NCBI GenBank assembly: GCA_963791315.1
Contig: CAWBRQ010000015.1
Location: forward strand, 23,887-87,886
Origin: JACCZX01 sp963791315
GTDB taxonomy: Bacteria > Pseudomonadota > Gammaproteobacteria > Burkholderiales > Burkholderiaceae_F
Reading direction: 5' to 3'
Length of the DNA: 64,000 nt
Made by a program: the position numbers and the translations under genes. The notes beneath the pieces were generated by a model. That model saw only the letters and a list, made by a program, of their open reading frames with translations, was not told where the DNA came from and made no database searches. Numbering within the stretch: the stretch's first letter is position 1; the number at the start of each line of letters is the position of its first letter. Below, piece by piece: positions 19,008 through 27,962 of the stretch.

Positions 19008-20866
19008 ATGTGTGGAATCGGCGGCTATACCGGTCACGCGCGGCCCGACTTGAGCGCGCGCATGCTGGAACTGCTGCGCAATCGTGGCCCCGACAGCGAG
19101 GGTGTACTCGAACGCAATGGTGTCGTCCTGTGCCATACACGGCTCGCCATCGTTGATCTCACGGCGACGGGTGACCAGCCGATGACGCGAGCGGATGGAC
19201 GGCTTGCGGTTACCTATAACGGCGAAATCTATAACTATCAGGAGTTGCGCGATTCGATTGAGGGTGCGGGTCAGCGCCTCTTGGGTCATTCGGATACCGA
19301 GCTGCTGCCCCTCGGATTTGCAAGCTTCGGGACCGATTTCTTTCGGCGGCTAAACGGAATGTTCGCGTTCGCACTGCACGATGCGGACGACGGGTCCCTC
19401 TATCTCGCGCGCGACCACTTCGGGATCAAACCGCTTTACTACGCAGAAACGCCGAGCGGTCTGGTTTTCTCTTCGACTGCACGTGCCGTCGCTGCGCATC
19501 CTGAGGTCGATGGAGGGCTATCGCTTGACGCCGTCCGCGACTATCTGCAGTTTCGCTACGTTCCCAATGGGCGTCCGTTTTATCGAGGCGTTAAACAGTT
19601 TCCAGCGGGGCACTGGGCGCGCTGGCGCGAAGGACGCCTCGAAATAAAACCGTTTTGGAAGCCGGCGCGGCGCACGCCAGGCGATAGGTTGCAAGTTTCG
19701 GAGTGGGTCACCGAGTTGCATCGTCTGCTCGACTTGTCGGTGATGGAGCAACTGCGCTCAGACGTTCCGATGGGTGTGCTTCTATCAGGTGGTATCGATT
19801 CGTCGGCCGTGATGCATTTCGCGGCGCGTCACTCGCCTGAGCCGCCACTCGCCTTTACATTTTCCATGGGCGATCACGCGGATGAAACGGCCGCTGCGAA
19901 GGCTGTTGCCGCACGTTATGGTGCCGATCAAGTCGTCGCGCACCTGGATTCTGATTGCCCATTGCGGCAGTTGCCGGATGCTATGGCATGTATGGATACG
20001 CCGGTGGGAGACGCCATCATCCTGCCCACCTACAACCTGTGCAGGGAGGCCGCACGACAGCGCAAAGTTGTGCTCACCGGCGAAGGTGCCGACGAGCTGT
20101 TTGGCGGTTACGTTCACGTTCCGCCGTTGCGCGCTCTCGATCAGGCTCGCCGTTGCAGCCCCCGCAGTTCGGGTACTAGCTCCGTTGCTGCGGTACGTGC
20201 CGATATCGATTCTGGATCGGTTCTTTCACTACGAAGCGTCGCTCGGCGCGAACGGTCGTGAGAAGGTAACGCAGCTGCTGGGCGCCGTCGGCAGACCAGC
20301 GAATGCGTTTCGCATCGCCACCAGCATCATTGCCGATTCGGAAATCGGTGAAGCGACGACGTTTTCAGCGCCGATTGCGGACGGGGCTGATCACGATTTG
20401 TCACTTTCGGGACTGATGCTTCAAGGCGTGACGAACTGGCTCCCGAATCAAATTCTGAACAAGATGGATCAACTCAGCATGGCGCATGGGCTGGAGGCGC
20501 GCGTGCCTTACTTGGATCCGCGCATTTATGACTGCCTGGCGACCATGCCCGACTCGCCTCGTCTTGTCACGTTCGGGCAACAAGGTTCTGCTGCGAGAGG
20601 TCTTAAAGCAAGAGGGTGTTGGACATTTCGCCCGCAAGAAGATCGCGTTTCATTTGCCTCTCGAGCAAATGTATCGCGACGAGACTCTGGCTCTGGCGAA
20701 AGATTGGCTTTCCGACGGCATGGTGAAGAAGTACGGACTGCTGCGCACGAGCTTCGTCAAGCGCTGCATCAAGGAGTTTGCAGCTGGCGATTTCATTGCT
20801 TCAAAACGACTCGTAGCGATGATGGGGCTTCACATGTGGCTCGCCGGCCGGCAGCCGGCTCTATGA
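19008..20866 (+). CDS. asnB: Asparagine synthetase-like amidotransferase (two frameshifts)
   Basis: About 618 residues when rebuilt. MCGIGG (Cys2 nucleophile), RNRGPDSEG, YNGEIYN, then the synthetase domain with SGGIDSS at 19787 and LTGEGADELFGGY. Frames shift near 20140 (before LAVAAPAVRVLAPLL) and near 20578 (before NKVLLREVLKQEG), and the gene ends at TGA 20864-20866. It differs clearly from the first amidotransferase, so it is not a recent copy. Following an AlgD-like dehydrogenase by 40 bases, it may convert a uronic acid carboxylate to an amide; that role is inferred from context. The next gene starts at ATG 20863 (ATGA overlap). Confidence 0.85.
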
Positions 20867-22506
20867 CTAGCGCGGTACCGGAGAACGTCGGGGCCGTTTC
20901 GCCTTACCTCGAACAGGTGGAGCGCTGCCTCGATCGAGCGCGTGGACTCGTTGACCGAGATCAATCGTCGCCGAGCTTTGGGTCGTGCGATCGAGTGTTC
21001 TGGTACTACCGAACCATTGTGGATTTCCCCGGCGCCGCCTGGCAACAGCTGATGCTGGGGTTTTCCGCGCTGGCCACCAACGGGTCGCTGGTACGCACGG
21101 AACGCGAGCAACTCGGTCTACTCGCTCGCGCAACGCTTGCACGCTGGACCGCAGTCCAGCATCGAGACGGGTCGTTTGACGAGTGGTATCGCAACGAGCG
21201 AAGTTACTGTGCGACCGCGTTTACTGCGGCCGGTGCGGCCCAGGCTCTTCTCCTGCTTGGAGGTGACGTTCCCAGTGCGGAACGACAAGCAACGCTTGTC
21301 GCCCTAGAGCGAGCTGCGCATTGGCTCTCACGCCGCTTTCATCCGACCGTGATGAACCAAAACTTGGCTGCTGCGCTTGCGCTTTGGTGCACAAGCCGCC
21401 TGACGAACACCGACGTCTGGCGTGCTGCAGCGGAGACTCAGTACGCGCGCTTGAAGGCAGCACAGTCCTCGGAAGGGTGGTTTCCTGAATACGGCGGTGC
21501 CGATCTCGGGTACTCGACGCTCGCGCTCGACTTGCTAGCGGGCGCGCATCATTATGGCTTCTTAGGTGCTGCAGAAATGGCAACGCCGCTCGCGCAATTT
21601 ATTTTGTGCAATGTGGCGGAAAACTCTTGTTTACCGGGAAGACTTGGCAGCCGCGGCACCAGCCATTGCTTCGCGTTCGGCGCCGAATATTTTGCAGCGT
21701 CAAATGCTGTTTCAGCCCAACTCGCTTGGAAGTTCCGCAAGGCCCATCGGGAGCGTTGGTTGCAAGGGCCTGAAAGCGTCGACGACCGCTACTTCGCGTA
21801 CTTTTACTTTCCACAGTTCGCGCTCGCGGCGTCAGTCGCTGGGACGTTACCGCAGTCATCTCCGCATCCGAGCCTGCAATCGGCCAATTTCGACAAATCT
21901 GGTTTTCGTGTAACGCGCCTTAACGGCGGCTCGGCTCATGTCAGCCGCCGCCTTGGCGGCGCGATAGCGCTCGCCGGACGCGGTCGCAGCTTTCTGTATC
22001 ACCTGGGGTACTCGGTGCGTGTACGCAACGGACGACGTTATGCAACTGCAATTTGGTCGGACATCGAAGCGGCGCATCGTGCCGATGAATACAATGCGCA
22101 CTTTCGCGAAGTCGTCGACGAAAAGCCTCTCGAGCGATGGAGCCCATTTTTTGCGGTGTTCACTCGCGTCCTTGCAATCCCCGGGCTGGCATCCCTGTTT
22201 TCCGCTTCAATCAAGGCACGCATGATCCGGGGACGTGCGCGATTGGGCGGCCAACTAACGCGGACGCTGACGATAGGCGAAGATCTCATCGAGATTCGCG
22301 ACACGATAGTGATTGATCGTCCTGAAGAGCTCGTTACGCTGTCGCGCCAGTTGGAGATAGGAATCCATAGCCCGTCGGCGCGATTCGAGTCGTTGCACGA
22401 TGCGCCGGATTATTTTGCTATTTCGGATGCGGATGTCACGACGTTACGCAAGTCAGGCAAGGTCGTGCTCACATACTCGATTAAACTTAGCGACGCGTTG
22501 GCGTGA
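20863..22506 (+). CDS. Putative heparinase II/III-like or alpha-toroid glycan-active protein
   Basis: 547 residues. The N-terminal ~300 are helical with regularly spaced aromatic, Gly-rich turns (VFWYYRTIVDFPGAAW, HRDGSFDEWYRNERSY, SSEGWFPEYGGADLGY), typical of an alpha/alpha toroid. The rest is beta-rich. This two-part layout resembles heparinase/alginate-lyase-type proteins that often sit beside asparagine synthetase genes in exopolysaccharide loci. No signal peptide is visible, which argues for a cytoplasmic or non-classical role. Start ATG overlaps the amidotransferase stop. A toroid of the prenyltransferase type is the alternative. No catalytic residues could be assigned. Confidence 0.55.
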   Translation: MTSAVPENVGAVSPYLEQVERCLDRARGLVDRDQSSPSFGSCDRVFWYYRTIVDFPGAAWQQLMLGFSALATNGSLVRTEREQLGLLARATLARWTAVQHRDGSFDEWYRNERSYCATAFTAAGAAQALLLLGGDVPSAERQATLVALERAAHWLSRRFHPTVMNQNLAAALALWCTSRLTNTDVWRAAAETQYARLKAAQSSEGWFPEYGGADLGYSTLALDLLAGAHHYGFLGAAEMATPLAQFILCNVAENSCLPGRLGSRGTSHCFAFGAEYFAASNAVSAQLAWKFRKAHRERWLQGPESVDDRYFAYFYFPQFALAASVAGTLPQSSPHPSLQSANFDKSGFRVTRLNGGSAHVSRRLGGAIALAGRGRSFLYHLGYSVRVRNGRRYATAIWSDIEAAHRADEYNAHFREVVDEKPLERWSPFFAVFTRVLAIPGLASLFSASIKARMIRGRARLGGQLTRTLTIGEDLIEIRDTIVIDRPEELVTLSRQLEIGIHSPSARFESLHDAPDYFAISDADVTTLRKSGKVVLTYSIKLSDALA

Positions 22507-22532
22507 CGGATACAGCCGTTCGGCTCGCAAAA

Positions 22533-22537
22533 AGGAG
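22533..22537 (+). promoter_or_regulatory. Ribosome binding site for a TTG start
   Basis: AGGAG within AAAAAGGAGAA lies 8 bases before TTG 22546. It identifies this TTG as the start of the GT2 gene, since no ATG or GTG lies nearby in frame. Confidence 0.6.
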
Positions 22538-22545
22538 AATCTGAG

Positions 22546-23538
22546 TTGCCCCGCGCTGCCGTTGTGATTCCAACACGAAACGAAGAACAGTCGATCGCCC
22601 GCGTAATCGCAGAAGTACGCAACGGTTTTGCCGGTACTCGCTACACACAGGTCGACATCGTCTTGGCTGACGACTCATCGGACCGAACGCGGCGTATCGC
22701 GCGCCAGTTGGGTGCCATCGTTGTACCGGGCGGAGGAGAAGGCCTGGGCGTCGCGATGTATCGTGGCCTGAAGGCGGCAGCTGAACTTGGTCCTGACGTA
22801 ATCGTTGCGGTGGACGGCGACGGGCAGGCGGATGCGGTAACGGAAATCAAGCGGTTTCTCGCGCCAATCGAAAGCGACGAAGCAGACTTTGTGATCGGCT
22901 CGCGCTTTCTGGATACAGGCCTCGTCAAGTATCCGTATCGCTGGATCAATCGTCTCGGCACCCGTGTTTTGTCGGCGTTTCTACGAGCCCAGACGGGTTT
23001 ACCGCTAACTGACAGCCACGGTGGTCTCAGAGCCATGCGGCCCGAGGTTGCCGCCGACCTCGATCTTCTGGGCACGCAGACCTATGTGCAGGAATCCATT
23101 CTCGACGCGGTGGAAAAAGGTTATCGAGTCACCGAGATTCCTAGTGTCTGGCGCAAGCGCGAACACGGGTCTTCAAGAGTGGTCGGCTCGATCCCTAAAT
23201 ACATTCTGTACACGCTGCCAATACTGATTCTGCGGTCAGGGCAGCATTTGCGTCTTCTATATTCCGCGGGTTTGCTGTCCATCGTTGCGGGCGTTTTGTA
23301 CTTCGTCGTCCTGTTGGCGCAAGAAGGCCTGCTCGGTATCGGTAATCGTCTGTCTGGCCTGCTCCTGGTTGCGCTGCTGGTGATGAGCGGCATGCAGCTT
23401 TTCTTTTTTGGGTTTGTGCTGCAGCTGCTAAAGCAAATCAAACGCAATGTCGACCGGAACGAATCATCGACACGCCGCTTGATTGCTCCGGCCCAACCGT
23501 CGCAAGAGATCTTGTCGCTTCGAAAGGCAGGCGAATAG
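22546..23538 (+). CDS. GT2 glycosyltransferase, polyprenol-phosphate (dolichol-phosphate mannose synthase-like)
   Basis: 330 residues from TTG 22546. GT-A fold of the DPM1/ArnC kind: VVIPTRNEEQSIARV, DIVLADDSSD, the metal-binding VDGDGQADA, IGSRF and TDSHGGLRAM. The C-terminus carries two transmembrane segments after about residue 235. Such enzymes put a single sugar on undecaprenyl phosphate for use by membrane transferases on the periplasmic side. The GT39-like protein at 12242 and the flippase-like protein at 25490 would be plausible partners. Followed after 5 bases by the oxidoreductase. Confidence 0.8.
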   Translation: MPRAAVVIPTRNEEQSIARVIAEVRNGFAGTRYTQVDIVLADDSSDRTRRIARQLGAIVVPGGGEGLGVAMYRGLKAAAELGPDVIVAVDGDGQADAVTEIKRFLAPIESDEADFVIGSRFLDTGLVKYPYRWINRLGTRVLSAFLRAQTGLPLTDSHGGLRAMRPEVAADLDLLGTQTYVQESILDAVEKGYRVTEIPSVWRKREHGSSRVVGSIPKYILYTLPILILRSGQHLRLLYSAGLLSIVAGVLYFVVLLAQEGLLGIGNRLSGLLLVALLVMSGMQLFFFGFVLQLLKQIKRNVDRNESSTRRLIAPAQPSQEILSLRKAGE

Positions 23539-23543
23539 GCTTC

Positions 23544-24599
23544 ATGTCTGCCGTCGAACCGTTGCGTATCGCTGTAATCGGATTTGGCAAGCTCGGTCTG
23601 TTGCATGCCGCGCTTGCCAACGCTGTGCCCGGCGCTCGGCTCACCGCAGTAGTCGACAGCACTCCCATGATGCTTGATGCGCTAAAGGCTTATATGCCGG
23701 ATGTGCGCACGTATAGCGATTATCGGACTTTGTTGAGAGAAGGCGGAATAGATGCGGCGTTGATCGCAACGCCGACGCAGTTGCACGTTCCGATTGCGGT
23801 CGATTGCGTAGCGGCAGGTGTGCCCATCTTCATTGAGAAGCCACTGTCGGTGAGCGGTGCACAAGCGCGCCCCTTGATCGATGCACTGCGCGCGCGCCCC
23901 GTTGTCAACATGGTTGGCTACATGGGTCGTTATATCGATACGTTTGCCAAGGCAAAGGAAATTGTTGCCAGCGGTGCTTTGGGAAAGCTGCAGATGTTCC
24001 GCTCGAGCATGTACATCGGTCAGCTGTTCAAACCTGGCAAGGGATGGCGCTACGACAGGAATGTATCGGGCGGTGGTGTGTTGATCACCCAGAACACACA
24101 CGTCATCGACAAGCTGTTGTGGATGTTCGGCGAGGTTGAGGACGTCAATGGGCGCACTGGCGCGCTTTACTCGACGGGTGTTGAAGACTATTGCCATGCC
24201 GTATTGCGCTTTCGCAATGGATTGCTTGGCTATCTTGATGCCTCATGGTCCGCGCGCCACTACCGTACCCCGACGATCTCGATTCACGTGCAGGGGATCC
24301 ATGGCACGTTGGACGTGGATGACGATCACGTCCGGCTCTATCTCGACAAGGCAGTTGCGCCGTTTGCCGAAGGGTGGTCAAGTTGGCGCAAGCCAGATCT
24401 TTACCACGGCGTTTCAGTGGATATCGGCGGCCCTCAGTACACGATCCAGATGGAAAAGTTTGTTGCCGCCATCAGGTCAGGGTCGAGCATTGAGTGCGAT
24501 GTAGCTTCGGCTCAGGCGGTGCAGTTGGTGGTTGATGCTATTTATCACTCTGCCGACGCGAACGGCATTACGGTCAGGCCGGCGGCGATGCAAATATGA
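23544..24599 (+). CDS. Gfo/Idh/MocA family oxidoreductase
   Basis: 351 residues. N-terminal Rossmann fold with IGFGKLGLLHAALA, LIATPTQLHVPIAVD and the IEKPLS motif that carries the conserved Lys of this family. The C-terminal domain has GGGVLITQNTHVIDKLLWMFGEV, in which the His probably takes part in catalysis. Members oxidise or reduce nucleotide sugars and cyclitols with NAD(P). In this locus it probably forms an unusual sugar, but the substrate cannot be read from the sequence. Its stop overlaps the start of the next gene (ATGA at 24596), so the two probably act together. Confidence 0.85.
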   Translation: MSAVEPLRIAVIGFGKLGLLHAALANAVPGARLTAVVDSTPMMLDALKAYMPDVRTYSDYRTLLREGGIDAALIATPTQLHVPIAVDCVAAGVPIFIEKPLSVSGAQARPLIDALRARPVVNMVGYMGRYIDTFAKAKEIVASGALGKLQMFRSSMYIGQLFKPGKGWRYDRNVSGGGVLITQNTHVIDKLLWMFGEVEDVNGRTGALYSTGVEDYCHAVLRFRNGLLGYLDASWSARHYRTPTISIHVQGIHGTLDVDDDHVRLYLDKAVAPFAEGWSSWRKPDLYHGVSVDIGGPQYTIQMEKFVAAIRSGSSIECDVASAQAVQLVVDAIYHSADANGITVRPAAMQI

Positions 24600-25480
24600 C
24601 GCGCCTCGTTCCAATCGTTCTCGGTCACAACGCGTTCTTCGGCGTCGATCACCTTTCCTCCTCGCGCGGCGCGGAACGCGCGGCCTTTTTTGCGGAGCCC
24701 AGGAGAATTCTCGATGTGGTTTCAGCTTCGGTCGAGATGGGCGCAGGTGGCATGATGATGTCGACCCACGATCGCGCAGAGGGTGTTTGCGACCTACTGC
24801 GCTCGGAAGCCAGCCTTGCGCAGCGCCTGACGCTCTACCCGTTACTGCCTTACGCGCAGAAATACATTACCCGAGCGAACGAAGTGGGGCTCGTGAACGT
24901 GGCGTTCGAGGCGCTGTCGCAAACGACGTTACGAGAAAAATTCTCGATGGGCTGGCAAGTGGCGAAGGGTGTTGTTACCAAGGATCTGCTGGCAATGATC
25001 AGCGCATTGGTGCGACTCGAGCTCAAGATGTTTCGTGGTCTCGACGTGGGGGCGGTTTTTCTTCACGATGTTCTGACGGATCTTTTGCTCGCGCTGCGTT
25101 TGCGTGAAGTATTTGCTTTCTATATTGAAGAGATCAAAACGGCTCACGGAGCTGACGGTGCTTTCGCGACGAAAAACCTGCCGCTGTTGTGTAGCTTATT
25201 TAAGGAATGGCAACTGCCGCCACCGGTCGTGATGACGCATTTCAACAAAGCCGGGTTTCACATGAATCCTTCGCGCGAAGCGTGTGAACAGGCAATGCAG
25301 GTGCACAGCCCCGATGTAATGGCAATGGGAACCCTTGCGTCCGGATTCCTCAAGCCCGATGAGGCGTACGCGTATCTCGCAACGGTCCCGAACATTCGCT
25401 CAGTTGTAGTCGGTGTTTCTTCGCCAAACCATGCCGCAGAGACATTCGCGGCAATTCGTAAGCACAGGATCGGTAGCTAA
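24596..25480 (+). CDS. Unrecognised TIM-barrel-like protein, distantly aldo/keto reductase-like
   Basis: 294 residues. The start PIVLGHNAFFGVDHLSS and the alternating strand/helix pattern suggest a TIM barrel. Near the C-terminus MAMGTLASGFLKPDEA and SVVVGVSSPNHAAETFAAI resemble the cofactor-binding end of aldo/keto reductases, but the usual catalytic Asp-Tyr-Lys-His set is not evident, and HFNKAGFHM and the Met-rich GAGGMMMSTHD are unusual. It is translationally coupled to the Gfo/Idh/MocA oxidoreductase, so a joint step in making a modified sugar is likely. Function unknown. Confidence 0.5.
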   Translation: MTRLVPIVLGHNAFFGVDHLSSSRGAERAAFFAEPRRILDVVSASVEMGAGGMMMSTHDRAEGVCDLLRSEASLAQRLTLYPLLPYAQKYITRANEVGLVNVAFEALSQTTLREKFSMGWQVAKGVVTKDLLAMISALVRLELKMFRGLDVGAVFLHDVLTDLLLALRLREVFAFYIEEIKTAHGADGAFATKNLPLLCSLFKEWQLPPPVVMTHFNKAGFHMNPSREACEQAMQVHSPDVMAMGTLASGFLKPDEAYAYLATVPNIRSVVVGVSSPNHAAETFAAIRKHRIGS

Positions 25481-25489
25481 GAGCAGCGT

Positions 25490-26485
25490 TCAAACGATTT
25501 CTCGACGAACTGGCAGCGGCCCCAACTGATGCGCTGCGATCGTCAGTGCCGCGGCGCCACTTGCACAGTAGCCAATGAAAAAGATGCCGTGAATTGCCAC
25601 CGCCAATACCAAGCCTTCCGACGCTGGTTTCCCAAGTAACACAAACGCGGAAACCACGGCGGCGTGAAAGGTCCCAATTCCAGAGGGGGCAGCAGGGATC
25701 GCGAGTCCGAGCGCTGCTGCGAATAACAGCACCATTACCTCGGCAATGCTTAGGCTTATCCCAACCAACTGTGCGATGGTCAGATAAGCAATGACATAGA
25801 GCACCAGCCAGATGACGGCGGTTTCGATCAGGAGAATGACGACTCGGCCCGGACTGGCGGTCTCGCGCAAGTAATGCAATGGCCGCAGTAAATGCCGGTA
25901 AAGCCGCGGAGATAATCCGACCGCGCGGGCAAGCGTGCGAAATGCTCGGATCATCAAGCCGGAACGTGCAGTCAACAGGGCACCCGTTGCGACCACAAGG
26001 ATCGCGACCGCGATACCTACCACGTTGATTTGACCCTTATCGGCTGTCGGCGCAACGAGCGCCGCAGTTGACGCGAGCCCGAACGCCGCAACCGCAATCA
26101 GATCGAACACCTTTTCCAGCGCTAGCGCTGATACGCCGGCATGAATAGACGGCGCATTTGGGCCGCGCGCAGAGAGCAGCACGCGGAGTGCGTCGCCACC
26201 TCGCAACGGAAGAATATGGTTACCGCCAAGGCCTAAAGCGGCGATGATCACTGCCCGTTGCATCGATAGCGCCTCAAGCATCAGCGTGCGCCAACGCCAT
26301 CCAAAGGCGATCACGGTGCCGAGCACAGCTAGCGCAATCACCGGCAACCTATCCCATTGGGCACGCGAGGCGAGACCGCGAAATGCTCGCAGGTCTGCCA
26401 AGGAAAACACCGCGATGAGCGCCAGTATGCTAATCGCTAAAGGCATCCATTTGCGCAGGAACACCTTCGAACTGTTGGAAAACAC
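25490..26485 (-). CDS. Flippase-like membrane protein (lysylphosphatidylglycerol synthase TM family, UPF0104)
   Basis: 331 residues with about eight hydrophobic helices. Landmarks of the family are GGNHILPLRGGDALRVLL (residues ~90-108), ALEKVFDLIAV and the C-terminal PAAPSGIGTFHAAV. The family includes putative flippases and proteins found beside polyprenol-phosphate GT2 genes, and a GT2 lies 2 kb away on the other strand. It could move an undecaprenol-linked sugar, or a lipid; sequence alone does not decide. Convergent with the gene ending at 25480; 17 bases downstream of the Wzm stop on the minus strand. Confidence 0.75.
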   Translation of the reverse strand: MFSNSSKVFLRKWMPLAISILALIAVFSLADLRAFRGLASRAQWDRLPVIALAVLGTVIAFGWRWRTLMLEALSMQRAVIIAALGLGGNHILPLRGGDALRVLLSARGPNAPSIHAGVSALALEKVFDLIAVAAFGLASTAALVAPTADKGQINVVGIAVAILVVATGALLTARSGLMIRAFRTLARAVGLSPRLYRHLLRPLHYLRETASPGRVVILLIETAVIWLVLYVIAYLTIAQLVGISLSIAEVMVLLFAAALGLAIPAAPSGIGTFHAAVVSAFVLLGKPASEGLVLAVAIHGIFFIGYCASGAAALTIAAHQLGPLPVRREIV

Positions 26486-26502
26486 TGCCGATTGTTAAAT
26501 CG

Positions 26503-27363
26503 CTATAAGACATCGGCGAAGCCGCGCCGAGTTTTCTGAAACCAGACAAATCCCAGCCACATGATTATCGCGGCGATGGCTGTGTAGATGGCGAGTGATC
26601 GCCAGTCAGGCAAGTTTCCAAATATCAGAACGGCGCGGGTCTGCTCGATCGAAAATGCGATGGGATTGATAGCTGATAGCCATCGAACGTCCGCGGGCAG
26701 CGCAGACGTCGGATAAAAGATGGGAGACAGGAACATCAGTGCAGTCAGCATGACTCCCAACATCTGATTGATGTCGCGGACGTACACGCCGAGCGCGGAG
26801 AAAAGCCACGTTAGTCCCAACGTCAGGCAGAGCAACGGCAGCAGAACAATAGGCAGCAAGACGGCTGTCCAGGGTAGCCCGCCTTGGACAACGATAATCA
26901 GCAGTGTCAACACCCCCAAGCTGATGCCGGCATGAAAAAGCGCTGCTCCCAATGTGGTCCAGGCCATGATTTCGAGCGGGAACACAACTTTCTTGACGAA
27001 GTTCGGTTGACTCACGATGAGGCCGGATGCTCGTTGAATGCACTCGGAAAAAATTCCAAACACGATCATCCCTGCAAAAAGAACGATCGCAAATCCAAGT
27101 CTGCTGTCTGTCGCGCTTCCCGGCCATCGCGCTGTGAAGACGACCGAAAAAACGAATGTATAGACGATCAGCATCAGTATCGGGTGGGCCAGCGACCAAA
27201 AGACACCGAGCGCCGACCCGCGGTACCGACCTAACACATCGCGCTTTGTCATCTGATACAGCAACTCACGCTGTTTCCAACCGCTGGCCGCGAGTGCCTT
27301 CAATGAAATCGACGATGTATTCACAGAATTTCGCGCCAGTCGTTTATTTGAATAGCTCAGCAT
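26503..27363 (-). CDS. wzm: ABC-2 type polysaccharide export permease, Wzm
   Basis: About 286 residues with six hydrophobic helices. KRDVLGRYRGSALGVFWSLAHP is the characteristic N-terminal amphipathic/first-helix region of Wzm/TagG permeases, and NQMLGVMLTALMFLSPIFYP the late one. It forms the membrane channel for export of the lipid-linked O-chain, powered by Wzt. It is 20 kb away from, and opposite to, the only Wzt gene. Start uncertain: ATG 27363 overlaps the rfbC end; GTG 27324 lies 19 bases after the rfbC stop and would avoid the overlap; an upstream ATG at 27387 is also open. Confidence 0.88.
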   Translation of the reverse strand: MLSYSNKRLARNSVNTSSISLKALAASGWKQRELLYQMTKRDVLGRYRGSALGVFWSLAHPILMLIVYTFVFSVVFTARWPGSATDSRLGFAIVLFAGMIVFGIFSECIQRASGLIVSQPNFVKKVVFPLEIMAWTTLGAALFHAGISLGVLTLLIIVVQGGLPWTAVLLPIVLLPLLCLTLGLTWLFSALGVYVRDINQMLGVMLTALMFLSPIFYPTSALPADVRWLSAINPIAFSIEQTRAVLIFGNLPDWRSLAIYTAIAAIIMWLGFVWFQKTRRGFADVL

Positions 27364-27898
27364 TGTCCAGCGTCGGCGCGCCGGCATCCTTCATGGAGAG
27401 AACGGGAGCTCCCGTTAGCGGCCATTTGATTGCAAGCTGCGGGTCGCTCCAGCGAACGACCCGGTCCGATTTCGCGTCATACAACTCGGTTGCTTTGTAA
27501 TGCACATCCGCGTCGTCACTGAGGACTACAAACCCGTGCCCGAAGCCGGGCGGGATCCACAGCATATGGTGGTTGAATTCGGAAAGCTCGTGCCCGGTCC
27601 AGTGTCCAAAGGTCTGCGCGCTACGCCGCAGGTCGACCGCAACATCAAATATCTTGCCGCGCGAACATCGAATCAGTTTCCCCTGAGGTCGTTCAAGCTG
27701 ATAGTGCATGCCGCGCACGACATTGCGTACCGACCGAGAGTGATTGTCCTGACGGAAATGGACTTTGAGTCCGGCACGGTCGAATTCGCTCTCGTTCCAT
27801 GACTCCAGGAAGAACCCACGAGCATCGCTCCACACGACCGGTTTGATCAGCAGCACATCAGGCAACGCCGTCGGTACGATTTGCATTCTTGTTGGCAT
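27344..27898 (-). CDS. rfbC: dTDP-4-dehydrorhamnose 3,5-epimerase
   Basis: 184 residues from ATG 27898 (MPTRMQIV); ATG 27886 is equally possible, and the frame is open to 27952. Cupin-fold RmlC: ARGFFLESWNESEF, RQDNHSRSVRNVVRGMHYQ with the catalytic His, IFDVAVDLRRSAQTFG and PPGFGHGFVVLSD. Third step of dTDP-L-rhamnose synthesis. Transcribed away from rfbA across a 144-base spacer and toward wzm, whose start it overlaps or nearly touches. The dehydratase rfbB is not in the window. Confidence 0.92.
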   Translation of the reverse strand: MPTRMQIVPTALPDVLLIKPVVWSDARGFFLESWNESEFDRAGLKVHFRQDNHSRSVRNVVRGMHYQLERPQGKLIRCSRGKIFDVAVDLRRSAQTFGHWTGHELSEFNHHMLWIPPGFGHGFVVLSDDADVHYKATELYDAKSDRVVRWSDPQLAIKWPLTGAPVLSMKDAGAPTLDNAELFK

Positions 27899-27962
27899 TT
27901 TCAAAACTGCAAAATCCGCGTGAGAGAATACCGGAGCCGACAGTCCTTTCACGACACGGACC

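Noticed and set aside
19882..22506. A single 874-codon open frame that looks like an amidotransferase fused to the toroid protein
   Set aside because: The real amidotransferase leaves this frame near 20578 and ends at 20866 in another frame; the toroid protein starts at ATG 20863. The long frame joins them only because of frameshifts.
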